64,000 bases of DNA from Hyphomicrobium_A sp963726795 (lineage in GTDB: Bacteria; Pseudomonadota; Alphaproteobacteria; Rhizobiales; Hyphomicrobiaceae). Positions 44,669-53,430 of the stretch are shown here, one piece after another (position 1 is the first letter of the stretch; each line of letters begins with the position of its first letter). A program made the position numbers and the translations under genes. The notes beneath the pieces are model-generated. The model ran no database searches, was not told the DNA's origin, and saw nothing but the letters and a program-made list of their open reading frames with translations. The stretch is taken from NCBI GenBank assembly GCA_963726795.1, contig CAVSDD010000006.1, positions 682,001 to 746,000 of the forward strand, written 5' to 3'.

Positions 44669-45118
44669 TTAGGACGCGCATTCCCGATAGCGGCGCCACC
44701 AGTAGCGGCTGCCGGTCTCAACGGCGCGCTCGTGCAGATATTCGCAGTCGCCACCGCCGTAGTAGTCATCGTAGTAGGGGTAGCCGCCGATGACGATGCC
44801 GACCCCACCACGCCGGTGATGATGTCCGTGTCCGTGCGGACGCGGACCGTTTCCGTTCCATCCGTAGACCTTGGACCCACCGCCTCGCGGACCAGAGCTG
44901 TGCGCTCCTGGCGAGGCGTGAACACCGCCGCCGCCGCCAAATCCACCGGCGCCACCGTGGCCGCCGCCCATGCCGCCGCCGCCACCGCCGCCGCCTCCAC
45001 CGCCGACACCTTGGGCGGGTGCGCCGCCGCCTTGCGCGGCAAACGAAGCGGGCGCTGCTGCGAGTGCAGCTGCAAACGCCGCCGCTACGAGATACGTCTT
45101 GATCACTTGCGCCTCCAT
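44669..45118 (-). CDS. Glycine-rich exported protein with C-terminal Cys/Trp motif
   Basis: A 149-residue protein starting at the ATG at 45118. It has an Ala-rich signal peptide (about 1-28), then a low-complexity region with an 11-Gly run and GGGHGGAGGFGGGGG. A His-rich HGHGHHHRRGG stretch and a short C-terminal domain with CEYLHERAVETGSRYWWRRY follow. The C-terminal pattern of two Cys around TGSxYWWxRY recurs in many unnamed small exported proteins of rhizobia. The function is unknown; metal binding by the His cluster is possible. The frame is open far upstream, but that part is antisense to the antiporter gene and is not real. Confidence 0.75.
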   Translation of the reverse strand: MEAQVIKTYLVAAAFAAALAAAPASFAAQGGGAPAQGVGGGGGGGGGGGMGGGHGGAGGFGGGGGVHASPGAHSSGPRGGGSKVYGWNGNGPRPHGHGHHHRRGGVGIVIGGYPYYDDYYGGGDCEYLHERAVETGSRYWWRRYRECAS

Positions 45119-45358
45119 TGCGTTGGCCCCCGACGAGCCATTGTTAACCCAACTCGCGACGGCGAATATGGTTGCTACGGAGTTTCTGCTTCGGCACCAC
45201 GCGTAGAGTTTGTGCGTCGCAAATTGCAGCGACTTCTCATCGTGGAATGTCATATGGCATGTCGGCAACCGCGGCGGCTTTCGCAACAAACGGAACGCGG
45301 CGACACTACTCCGCGTTGAGTTCGCCGCTAAGCTCCGAATTGAGGCCGCGAAACCGCA

Positions 45359-47500
45359 GTGCACGCTGACCCTTCGGCAGCAATCTTCACCGTCGAGCTG
45401 ATCCTGCTGCTGTTCGTCGGGCGCATGCTCGGCGAAGTCATGAGCCGGATCGGCCAGCCGGCGATCTTCGGCCAGCTCCTCGCCGGGGTCGTTCTCGGCC
45501 CTTCGGTCTTCGGCGCCCTCTTCCCCGACCTGTGGCATCTGATCTTCCCCGGCACACCGACGATCAAGAACATGATCGACGCGGTATCGCAGATCGGCAT
45601 CCTCCTGCTGCTGCTCCTGACGGGAATGGAGACGAACCTGGCATTGGTCAATCGCAAGCGGCGCGCGGTGATATCGACCTCGCTGCTTGGTATCGCCGTG
45701 CCGTTCGCCTGCGGCGTGGCGCTTATCTACGCGTTGCCGGCCGGCATGCTTCCGCACGAAAACGCGCGCCTCATAACCGGGTTGTTCCTCGGAACGGCAC
45801 TCGCCGTGTCCTCGATCAAGATCGTCGCCATCGTCTTGATCGAGGTCGGCGCCATCCGGCGCGATGTGGGCCAGCTGATCTTGGCCACTGCGATCCTCGA
45901 CGACACGCTCGCGTGGGTAATCGTTGCGATCATCGCCGGCATAGCGGCGCAAGGTGCGGTCGACCTCTGGCACGTCGGCATGAGCCTCGCCGGCGTGGTT
46001 GCCTTCATCGCGATCAGCCTCACGCTCGGACGCCGCATCGTCGCCCGCGTCATCCGCTGGTCCAACGACAACCTGACGATCGAAGTGCCCGTCGTCACCG
46101 CCATCCTGCTGGTGATGCTGATCATGGCGCTCATCACCGACTTGATCGGAGTGCACACCGCACTCGGCGCATTCATGGCCGGCGTGCTCGTCGGCCAGTC
46201 TCCGATACTGACTGAGCACATCGAGACGGAGCTGCGCGGTTTCATCTTCGCCTTTTTCAGCCCCGTGTTCTTCGCTGTCGCCGGGCTCGGCGTCGATTTG
46301 CGCACCTTGCTGGAGCCGACGGCGATGCTGCTCACTCTGGCAGTCATCGCAGTGGCGACGTTCGGCAAATTCCTCGGCGCTTTCATCGGCGGAAAGATCG
46401 GCGGGCTCAACCGCGGCGAGTTACTTGCGCTGGCGACCGGCCTCAATGCGCGCGGGGCGACCGAGGTCATCATCGCCAGCATCGGACTGTCGATGGGAGC
46501 GCTCAACAACCAGCTCTATACGATGATCGTTGCCATGGCGATCATCACCACGATGGCGATGCCGCCCAGCCTGCGGTGGGTGCTGGCGCGCGTTCCCATG
46601 CGCGAAGAAGAAGAGCGCCGGCTCGAAAAAGAGGAAGCCGAAGAGCAACAGCTCCTGCCCAAGATGGAGCGAGCGCTGGTCTACGTGGATGACAGCGCCA
46701 ACGGCCGCGCCGCGGCGGCGCTCGGAGCGTTATTCGCGGGACGCCAGAAGCTCCTGACCACGATCATGCAGCGCGACAGATCGGCCGAAGACGCGGCAGA
46801 GACAAAGGAGCGCGTTACCGCGATCATCGAGAAAGTCGCGGCCAGCCGGACCAAGGAAGAGGACGACGCAAAGACGCCGGCACCGCAAAGCGAATTGTTG
46901 CAGATCAAATCCGCCGATACGGAGGATGCGCTCGAGAAGGAGATCGCGAAATCCTACAGCATGGCCTTTGTCGGCATTGAGCGGCCTCTTTCCGCCACTG
47001 CGCCTCAATTCGAGGACGGCGTGCAGCGGCTGTTGCAGGCGTTCGACGGTCCGGTCGCGATCGTTCTGAACGGGCGCAAAGCGCAAGGCGACGGCGATAA
47101 GCCCCTGAACGTCCTCGTTCCCGCGGCGGGAACATCGGAAGGGCGGCTTGCAATCGAGATTGCGGTTGCACTCGCGGCGGCCAGCAAAGGCACGCTGACG
47201 GCGCTGCACGTCATCGATCCGCGCGACGCCGATATGCTGACGCGGCGGACGAGCCGGCCCGGAACTTCGGTGCTTGCGGAGGCAAGGCGCCTGGGCAAGC
47301 GGAACGGCGTGCCCGTCCGCGGCCTTACCCGGGTCAATGGCCGGCCGGAGCTTGAGATCGGTCGTTTTGCACAGCCTGGCCGCTACGATCTGCTCGTCAT
47401 CGGAACGTCGCTGCGCCAGGCCGAGAAGAAGTTTCTAAGCCCACGGACGGCGTCTCTGTTGCGGAGCGTGCGCATGCCGATCCTGCTGATCGCGAAATAG
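45359..47500 (+). CDS. CPA2-family cation:proton antiporter with tandem UspA-like domains
   Basis: A 713-residue protein starting with GTG at 45359. Residues about 8-410 form 12 or more transmembrane helices of the KefB/NapA type, with LLLLLTGMETNL, TAILDDTLAWV (the ion-binding Asp pair region, near 180) and NARGATEVIIASIGL (near 363). A charged linker (EEEERRLEKEEAEEQQ) leads to two cytoplasmic UspA-like regions, about 440-560 and 578-713. The second ends with YDLLVIGTSLRQ and MPILLIAK. It probably exchanges K+ or Na+ for protons, with the Usp parts as nucleotide sensors; the ion is not decided by sequence. It is divergent from the glycine-rich gene. Confidence 0.87.
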   Translation: MHADPSAAIFTVELILLLFVGRMLGEVMSRIGQPAIFGQLLAGVVLGPSVFGALFPDLWHLIFPGTPTIKNMIDAVSQIGILLLLLLTGMETNLALVNRKRRAVISTSLLGIAVPFACGVALIYALPAGMLPHENARLITGLFLGTALAVSSIKIVAIVLIEVGAIRRDVGQLILATAILDDTLAWVIVAIIAGIAAQGAVDLWHVGMSLAGVVAFIAISLTLGRRIVARVIRWSNDNLTIEVPVVTAILLVMLIMALITDLIGVHTALGAFMAGVLVGQSPILTEHIETELRGFIFAFFSPVFFAVAGLGVDLRTLLEPTAMLLTLAVIAVATFGKFLGAFIGGKIGGLNRGELLALATGLNARGATEVIIASIGLSMGALNNQLYTMIVAMAIITTMAMPPSLRWVLARVPMREEEERRLEKEEAEEQQLLPKMERALVYVDDSANGRAAAALGALFAGRQKLLTTIMQRDRSAEDAAETKERVTAIIEKVAASRTKEEDDAKTPAPQSELLQIKSADTEDALEKEIAKSYSMAFVGIERPLSATAPQFEDGVQRLLQAFDGPVAIVLNGRKAQGDGDKPLNVLVPAAGTSEGRLAIEIAVALAAASKGTLTALHVIDPRDADMLTRRTSRPGTSVLAEARRLGKRNGVPVRGLTRVNGRPELEIGRFAQPGRYDLLVIGTSLRQAEKKFLSPRTASLLRSVRMPILLIAK

Positions 47501-47570
47501 GCGCTTCGCCGCCGAAACATTGCTCACCTGGACGGTCTAGGGGCAGAGCGTCAACATCGGCGGTCTAGGC

Positions 47571-47927
47571 CTAGGCCGGCACCGCATTTTCCGACGTGTC
47601 GAGCGCGCGATCGAACATAGCGATAACCGAGCCGTGCCCCTCGCTGTCGTTCAGCATCGGCAGGCACGCTCCATTCATCCGGCTGGCGTCCAAAATCTGA
47701 CGTGCCGCCTCCATCGCAAACGAGTGCGCCACGTAGTCATCTGGGATCATTTCCGACGCAGCCCGCACCAGGGCGCCCAGCGCGCAGAATTTCGTCGCGC
47801 GTGCGTCATCCCACTCGCACAACATTCCGCGGCTGTCGCGCGCGAGAGCTTTGGAGGTCCAATTAACCTCATCGGCGATAATTGCGCGCGCGCGGCTGAC
47901 GATTTGTCGTTGGAGGGTTTGGGTCAT
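47571..47927 (-). CDS. DUF6197-like small protein
   Basis: A 118-residue soluble protein. The centre ALARDSRGMLCEWDDARATKFCALGALVRAA (about residues 28-58) follows the pattern of the DUF6197 family, where a Cys-Ala-x-Gly-Ala-Leu segment is typical. No catalytic motif is known. It is convergent with the antiporter gene and divergent from the VOC fusion. The ATG at 47927 was preferred because the upstream extension is arginine-rich and not family-like. Confidence 0.6.
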   Translation of the reverse strand: MTQTLQRQIVSRARAIIADEVNWTSKALARDSRGMLCEWDDARATKFCALGALVRAASEMIPDDYVAHSFAMEAARQILDASRMNGACLPMLNDSEGHGSVIAMFDRALDTSENAVPA

Positions 47928-48158
47928 GCCGGGGAACGTGGCCGGCAAGCGTTGGTTCCAGGCGCCAAATTGAGATTTCTTCGGGCTTGCACGCCGACCA
48001 CATCGGGCGCACATGGGCAGCCTACTTCCGGACCCGCCGATCCAAATCTCACCTTGTTTTGGCGCAAGTCTGCCCCCGATACCACCAGGCTCCGCGCGGC
48101 ACCGCCGAGCGCCCGGCCGTGGGCTTGGCAAGCAATTCTCGCCTCAAGGTCTCGTTGA

Positions 48159-49664
48159 ATGAGCACTAACGCGCAAAAGTCGGGTCCGCGGCTGCTACCC
48201 GTGATGCAGTACCGCGACATTGGCCGCGCGACCGAATGGCTCGTCAAAGCCTTCGGCTTCCAGGAGCATCACACCGTTCGCGGCACCGATGGCAAGGTGC
48301 TCTACGCCGTCGTGAGCTTTGAAGATTCGCTCATCATGATTGGGCCGGTGCGCGGGGCCGAGTTCGGCGGCCTCATGAAGCAGCCCGACGAGATCGGCGG
48401 TTGCGAAACGCAGACCTGCTACCTCATCGTCGACGATGCGGCCGCGCACTGCGCCCGCGCGAAAGCTGCGGGCGGCGACATCGTTTTCGATCTGGCCGAC
48501 TACGATCACGGCGGCCGCGGCTACTCGTGCCGCGATCCGGAAGGCCATATCTGGACCTTCGGAACCTATGATCCGCGCTCTCCCGCAGCGACAGCGCCCG
48601 CTGCCTCGCCCTTGTTCAATCTTTCCAGGCCGCTGCTCGCGGCCTGTCTTGCGCTCGCGGTTGTGGCCGCCGGCAGCGGCTGGCTCGTTGCCAAGACCGT
48701 GGGCGGTCCGGCCATTTCGGTTGCGGAGCTGCAATCGGAACGCACCGCGCGCGAACGCGCCGAGCATTTGGTGCAAGAGGCCAGCCTCGCGAGCGAGCGC
48801 GACCGCGCCGCAAAGGAAACCGCCGAGCGCGAAACGCAGCTCGTCAAGAGCGACCTCGAGCGCGAGACGCAGGCGGCGAAGCTGGAAAGCGTACGGCAGT
48901 CTGAGCTTGCGAAAAATGCTTCCGACCGCCAGGCCAAGCTTGCCGAGGTTGAACTCCAGAAGCAGCAAGACGCGCGCGATGCGCTTGGCAAGCAGCTCGC
49001 CGCTGCCGAGAGCGCGAGCGCAGCCAGCGAGCGTTCCGTTCAACAGGTGAAGGCCGAGCTAGACCGCCAGCGCGGCGCGGTCGAAACCCTCAAGAAGGAC
49101 CTGTCTGCCGCGGTTGCGGCCAAGGGCGCCGCCGACAGCCGCGCTCAGCAGATCCAGGTTGAGTTGCGCCAGCAGCGCGGTTCGGCCGATGCACTCAACA
49201 AGCAACTGCTAGCGGCCAAAGCCAGCAAGGACGATACGGCGCGGCAACTTCAGCAGGCAAAGACCGATCTCGATCGCGGACGCGATCAGGCTGCGTCCCT
49301 GCAAAAGCAGCTTGCCGCCGCGAGCGAGGCCAAGGAAGCCTCAGGGCGAGAGCTCGCGGGCATCAAGCAGCAGCTCCAACGCGAGCGAGCCAAGGTCGCA
49401 TCGCTCGAGACGAAGCTGCGCGAGGAAGGCAGCGCCAAGGACGAGGCCAAGCGCGCCGCCGAGGCCGCGCAGCAACGGCTGACCGAGCTGCAGAGCAAGG
49501 ACGGCGCGGCGGCAACGGCGGATGAGCCAACCGCATCGTCCGGCACGTCCTCTCCGGAGCCGAAAGACGAGCCGAAACGGTCGTCCTCATCGCCGGGTGG
49601 CCGCTCGTCGGGAGGCGCCAGATCGGGCGCCAACGCCGCTCCAATGCCGGCGCTCGTACCTTAA
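48159..49664 (+). CDS. VOC-domain protein fused to a transmembrane helix and a 35-residue-repeat coiled coil
   Basis: A 501-residue protein of unusual build. Residues about 11-138 form a glyoxalase/PhnB-like VOC domain (VMQYRDIGRATEWLVKAFGF, YSCRDPEGHIWTFGTYDP). Residues about 157-180 are one transmembrane helix. Residues about 190-440 are a long Ala/Gln/Lys/Glu-rich coiled coil, and 450-501 a Ser/Pro/Gly-rich tail. From residue 266 the coiled coil is five tandem repeats of exactly 35 residues (five heptads). With no signal peptide before the VOC domain, the simplest topology places VOC in the cytoplasm and the coiled coil in the periplasm. The substrate of the VOC part is unknown. It is convergent with the autotransporter gene. 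Confidence 0.82.
   Translation: MSTNAQKSGPRLLPVMQYRDIGRATEWLVKAFGFQEHHTVRGTDGKVLYAVVSFEDSLIMIGPVRGAEFGGLMKQPDEIGGCETQTCYLIVDDAAAHCARAKAAGGDIVFDLADYDHGGRGYSCRDPEGHIWTFGTYDPRSPAATAPAASPLFNLSRPLLAACLALAVVAAGSGWLVAKTVGGPAISVAELQSERTARERAEHLVQEASLASERDRAAKETAERETQLVKSDLERETQAAKLESVRQSELAKNASDRQAKLAEVELQKQQDARDALGKQLAAAESASAASERSVQQVKAELDRQRGAVETLKKDLSAAVAAKGAADSRAQQIQVELRQQRGSADALNKQLLAAKASKDDTARQLQQAKTDLDRGRDQAASLQKQLAAASEAKEASGRELAGIKQQLQRERAKVASLETKLREEGSAKDEAKRAAEAAQQRLTELQSKDGAAATADEPTASSGTSSPEPKDEPKRSSSSPGGRSSGGARSGANAAPMPALVP
48954..49478 (+). repeat. Five 35-residue coiled-coil repeats encoded in tandem
   Basis: Protein repeats begin at residues 266, 301, 336, 371 and 406, each opening with Leu and a Gln/Arg-rich start (LQKQQ, LDRQR, LRQQR, LDRGR, LQRER). 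Leu recurs at position 11 of each unit and mostly Lys-x-Leu at 13-15. The DNA copies have diverged, so the duplication is old or selection keeps the register. Confidence 0.85.
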
Positions 49665-49675
49665 GGGCGACCGCT

Positions 49676-51191
49676 TCAGTTCAGCGGCACCCGCACGCGC
49701 GCTCTGCCACCAACCGCAGAATAGTCGCTGGAGCCGATGCCATCGTAGCTGACGCTGGCCCCAAGGGACGTGCCATCGCGCGTATAGAATGTGACACCGG
49801 CCTCGGCGCGCGCTCGCAGCGCATCTGCGGTCACGAGATCGTCGACGCTGAGCTGGCCGGCGTCCTGGTGGAAGTTCCAGATGCCTTCGACCAGCAGGCT
49901 CGGCTCGATCACGCTGCCGTCCGACAACCGCTCGCGATACGAGACCTGCGGGCCGGCCTTGGCCTGGCCGAGCGACACCGTCTGGCTCGGGATCTGCGCC
50001 ATGAATGAATTGGTATAGCCGTCCTGATCCTCGGCGATGTAGCCGACGGACGCGCGCGGCTGTAGCCGCCACGGGCCGCTATCCCACTGGCCGAGCAACG
50101 TCCCGCGCACCAGCCAGCGGTTGGCGTCGAAGCTATCCTCGGTGCCGGGGACGATGCTGATGTCGTTGCTCGATTGGCCCCAGGCGGCGCGTCCCTGGAA
50201 GTAGAGGTTGTAGGGAAGCCGCACCGTCGCGTACGGGCCTGCCATCCAGCCGGTCGTCTTGGCGTGGCGGCCCCACGTATCGAGGTCTTCCTCGGTGTCG
50301 TCGAATTGCACGAGCGCGCCGACCAGGATCTGCCGGGTCAGCAGGTAATCGGCACCGACGTACGAGCACGCCCGTGTGGCCGTTGGCGTCAAATCCGCCA
50401 GCGTCATCCTCGAAATGGGCAAGATAGCCTTCGGCCCACACGTCGAACTTCGACGCGGGCGCCGCTGGACGCGGACTACCAGCGCCGAGACCATAAGGCT
50501 GCGGATAGTTCGCCTGCGCCTGGCGCATCTGATTGAGGCTGGTTGCGAACGAGAAGCTCGAAGGCGCGCTGTCGGTATCGGCGCCAAGCCGCATGCGCGT
50601 GTCGCCCAGAGCATCGCTGCCGAACCCGAATCCAGGGCCGCCAAGTCCGGAGGGCTTGGCAAAGCTGTCGCTGCTTCCAGAACCGGCGTCCGACAGCAGG
50701 TCGATCTGGCGGTCGAGACCCAGATCAAGCGACATCAGGAAATCGTTCTGCCGCGCGAGCAGCGGGACGATGGTTTCGAGGCTGCCCAGCAGCGCATTGA
50801 CGGTGCCGAACGTGCAGCTGAGGTTCGGGACGTCAACCGTGGCGGTAACGGTGAACGCGTTGGCGCCGGCCCTGACGAGACTCGCGCCCGTGCACGAGGC
50901 CGACGTCACTGCAAAGCCCGATGGAACATCGAGGTTCAACGTTAACCCGGGCACGAGATTGGGCAGTGGGAGTGTCGACAGGGAGACCGAGCTGCCGCCC
51001 AACGGCGGGTTGAGGTCGAGCGTTAGTAGCGGGAGTCCCTGAGCGACGCCTGGTGCCGCGCTCGTCAACAGCACGAGCGCAGCGGCCGACCCGACCATTG
51101 CCCCGCGGCGACGTGAATTCGCGCGTGTGGCGGCGCGGAGCGGATGCTCCACACGCAGCCAGACGGGATGGGATTTCCGATACCAGGACAA
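49676..51191 (-). CDS. Autotransporter-type outer membrane beta-barrel protein (one frame break)
   Basis: An exported protein of about 504 residues when repaired. The N-terminus has an Arg-rich part, then a hydrophobic signal segment ending AAPGVAQ. Residues about 50-190 are a passenger-like region, and the C-terminal 270 or so residues form amphipathic strands of an autotransporter barrel (KFDVWAEGYLAHFEDD, then RASVGYIAEDQDGYTNSF, ending RVRVPLN). The frame breaks at about 50363: removing one base changes GHTGVLVRR to GHTGVLYVGADYLLTRQ. The first codon at 51191 is TTG; a GTG at 51152 or the ATG at 51098 are alternatives. The short passenger suggests an outer-membrane barrel more than a secreted toxin. 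The function is unknown. Confidence 0.75.
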
Positions 51192-51367
51192 GACGCGATA
51201 CCAACTTTGTCTGATTTCCCCGATCCGACCATCTCGGGACCCGCCCAGTCAACGGCGGGGCACGTCAAGCGATTGACGAGCTGTGATTCTGTGCCTCCCT
51301 CGCCACAGAAAATCTCCCAAGTGCTCCGGTTGAGCCGAATGAAAATCAGCGCAAAGCTGGGCAGTTG

Positions 51368-52291
51368 CTAGTCCGTAGCCAACGGGCGACTGGTGGGCCG
51401 TGGTCGCCAGCTCCAGGTAAATCGCGCTGGAATGCTACTATCGCGATGGTGCCCGCCGCGCTGCGCTCCGTACCACGCACCCGCGAGGCCGATGAGCAGC
51501 GCTGTTGCAGTGACCAAAGCTCCGACCACAGCGGCTTTGCGTGCCTTGTCGGCAGCGTTACGTGCCTGCTCAAACGCAAGCTCGACGCGGTTCTCCGCAT
51601 CCGTGGTGCCGAGCCCCGTACGCTGCGAGACGATCGCCGCGAGGTAGCTCTTGTCGGCCGGTCCAAGCCGGCCCTGCGCAACCGAAGCTGCCAGAACGCG
51701 CTCGGCGCCGTCACGATCTTCTGCAACGCGCGCGTTCGCGCCCGAGGGTGCCGTCGTCCTAGTGGCCTGTGTCGTGGGCGGCTGAGCGGGCGCGGCCGAG
51801 GCGTCGGCAAGCGTCACCGGAGCGTAGAGGGTGTCGACGGCCGGCACATAGATCGCGCTCTTGTCGCTCGAAGCAGCGAACGTGGCGCCGGTCTGTGCCG
51901 TTGCGCCGGCGGCGAAGAAAGTGAGGACAGCACCAAAGAGAATGCCGATGCCCCAGACGAGAGCGCCGTGAATGCCGTCGCGGAATTCGGTCTCGGCCTC
52001 GTCGGCGCCTTCATGGGGAGCGCGCAGGCGTCCCGTGATGTAGCCGCCGATCAGGAACGATGCGATCGGGACGACCAGCGCCCAGAACGCCGCAATCGAG
52101 AGCGCGGCGCGTCCGTAGGAATGCCCTGGATAGGGTGACACAAGGGACAGGCCGATCCCGGCGCCGAACGTGAGCAGCACGAAGCCGAAGCCGGCCGCGA
52201 TAACCGCGCCCGCCAGCACCGCGCCCCATTCAACGTAGCTTCCAACTTGGACGGGCTGAATCGTGCCCTGCCGCGAGATGACTTCGGCCAT
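51368..52291 (-). CDS. Membrane protein of unknown function
   Basis: A 307-residue protein with four or five hydrophobic segments: two near residues 20-50, one near 65-85, one near 110-130, and one near 255-275. The stretch 150-250 is soluble, with an Ala/Pro/Thr-rich linker (PPTTQATRTTAPSG). Loops such as SFLIGGYITGRLRAPHEG resemble unnamed membrane proteins common in rhizobia. No enzyme motif was seen. It lies 12 bases after a 24-residue membrane peptide gene and is probably co-transcribed with it. Confidence 0.7.
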   Translation of the reverse strand: MAEVISRQGTIQPVQVGSYVEWGAVLAGAVIAAGFGFVLLTFGAGIGLSLVSPYPGHSYGRAALSIAAFWALVVPIASFLIGGYITGRLRAPHEGADEAETEFRDGIHGALVWGIGILFGAVLTFFAAGATAQTGATFAASSDKSAIYVPAVDTLYAPVTLADASAAPAQPPTTQATRTTAPSGANARVAEDRDGAERVLAASVAQGRLGPADKSYLAAIVSQRTGLGTTDAENRVELAFEQARNAADKARKAAVVGALVTATALLIGLAGAWYGAQRGGHHRDSSIPARFTWSWRPRPTSRPLATD

Positions 52292-52303
52292 CGTGATATT
52301 CCT

Positions 52304-52378
52304 TCAGTGGAGACCCAGGGCGCTCAATACGAACATCACGACGACGACCAGACCAACGAGATAGATGATTTCATGCAT
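52304..52378 (-). CDS. 24-residue single-helix membrane peptide
   Basis: The frame from the ATG at 52376-52378 to the TGA at 52304-52306 encodes MHEIIYLVGLVVVVMFVLSA plus GLH. It is one hydrophobic helix ending in a short Gly-Leu-His tail. Very short peptides of this shape (acidic start, IIYLVGLVVVV core, GL end) occur in rhizobia beside membrane-protein genes. The stop lies 12 bases before the next gene. It is too short for standard gene finders, and expression is not shown. Confidence 0.55.
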   Translation of the reverse strand: MHEIIYLVGLVVVVMFVLSALGLH

Positions 52379-52465
52379 GAAGATTGACCCGCTTGAACCG
52401 CAAGGCGAGAAACACTGCGATGGCGAATTGGTTCCGTCGGGATTTAGTCGCGCTGCGCGATCTCG

Positions 52466-53203
52466 CTAATTCGAGAAGATTTGCTGCAAGCGGCGAAGCG
52501 CGGTCGCTTCCTGCGAATGCTGGGTCGGATCAACGTAGTACTCGCCGCCAATCTCCACCAACTCCGTTGGAGCCTGGATGGCTTCGGCTCGGAAATATTG
52601 CGCAGGGGCCGGGTAAGCCGGAGCCGGGTAGGCTGGCGCGGGGTATCCGGGAGCCGGGTACCCAGGAGCTGGGTACCCGGGAGTTGGGTAAGTGGGTGCG
52701 GGGTACGGCGGAGCCGCGTAGGCGGGCGCCGAAAACGCGGGAGGCGCATAGGCGAAGTGGGCCGCGTGCGCCGGACTGGGAACGGACGCGGGGTCGACGA
52801 TGACCGTACCGGTGATTTCCTCCAGCGATCGGATCCAAGCGGGGCGCGCCGCAGAGCGCAACCCATCGATCGCCTCTTCAATCGGAATGGCGTAGTCGAG
52901 GGGCACCGGGGGAGGTAGAGCCGGCGGAGCAAATGCGGCTGGAGGGAAAACCGAGACTTGCGCTGCGTTCGCAGCCGCGTTGAACGTCCTCAGGCGCGCC
53001 AGCAGCGCCGCCAAGCCGATAAACATGACGCCAAACGAAAATGCCAGGCAGGCGACAAGCTCTGGACTGGGGCGGGTTGAAAGACTGATGACGAGTGCGC
53101 CTGAAAAAATCCAGATCAGCCCCGCGACCGTGAGAAAATACTCCACGGCCTGACCCGCTTGGGGTCGCCAGGAACGCTCCAGATCACTCCCCCCGTCACG
53201 CAT
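52466..53203 (-). CDS. Membrane protein with YPAPx pentapeptide repeats
   Basis: A 245-residue protein. Two transmembrane helices at about residues 21-41 and 47-69 are followed by a Pro-rich region and an acidic helix (PIEEAIDGLRSAARPAWIR). Seven tandem pentapeptides YPAPT/YPTPG/YPAPG/YPAPA span residues 167-201, and a conserved-looking tail GEYYVDPTQH follows. Tyr-Pro-rich repeats are often flexible and prone to self-association. The function is unknown. The ATG at 53203 is used; upstream there is no clear ribosome site. Confidence 0.65.
   Translation of the reverse strand: MRDGGSDLERSWRPQAGQAVEYFLTVAGLIWIFSGALVISLSTRPSPELVACLAFSFGVMFIGLAALLARLRTFNAAANAAQVSVFPPAAFAPPALPPPVPLDYAIPIEEAIDGLRSAARPAWIRSLEEITGTVIVDPASVPSPAHAAHFAYAPPAFSAPAYAAPPYPAPTYPTPGYPAPGYPAPGYPAPAYPAPAYPAPAQYFRAEAIQAPTELVEIGGEYYVDPTQHSQEATALRRLQQIFSN
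52601..52705. repeat. 15-bp tandem repeats coding for YPAPx
   Basis: Seven 15-bp units in frame encode Tyr-Pro-Ala-Pro-x (one unit reads YPTPG). Copies differ at third bases and in the fifth codon, with Gly units in the middle and Ala units at the end. Confidence 0.85.
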
Positions 53204-53430
53204 TCTGCAAACTGCCTACGCAGACTGTTCCACCTATTTTCGGGAGCATACCGCTGCTTGTAAGCTTGTCGAGCAATCTCGGATATTTTGGAAAACCAAG
53301 TGACCCAATTGTCGTTTTTACCCAGACCCTGGCCTCCCTGATCCCCGAAATCATGCCGTGTTTCACGGACGTCGAATTATCCACACATGAATCTCGTTTC
53401 TGCGGCGATGACTGATTCGGACGGGCAATC

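Noticed and set aside
44965..45010. GCC-rich trinucleotide run that could look like a repeat array
   Set aside because: It is simply the poly-glycine codon stretch of the exported protein; there are no spacers.
44669..46219. A 516-codon minus-strand frame running into the glycine-rich protein
   Set aside because: The upstream two thirds lie antisense to the antiporter gene; only the part from 45118 has a signal peptide and family-like end.
47565..47574. Palindrome CTAGGCCTAG at the end of the DUF6197-like gene
   Set aside because: A single ten-base palindrome is expected by chance at this scale and has no partner copy.
51287..51310. A seven-base-pair stem with ten-base loop upstream of the autotransporter gene
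   Set aside because: The stem is short and the position fits neither a terminator nor a known riboswitch.
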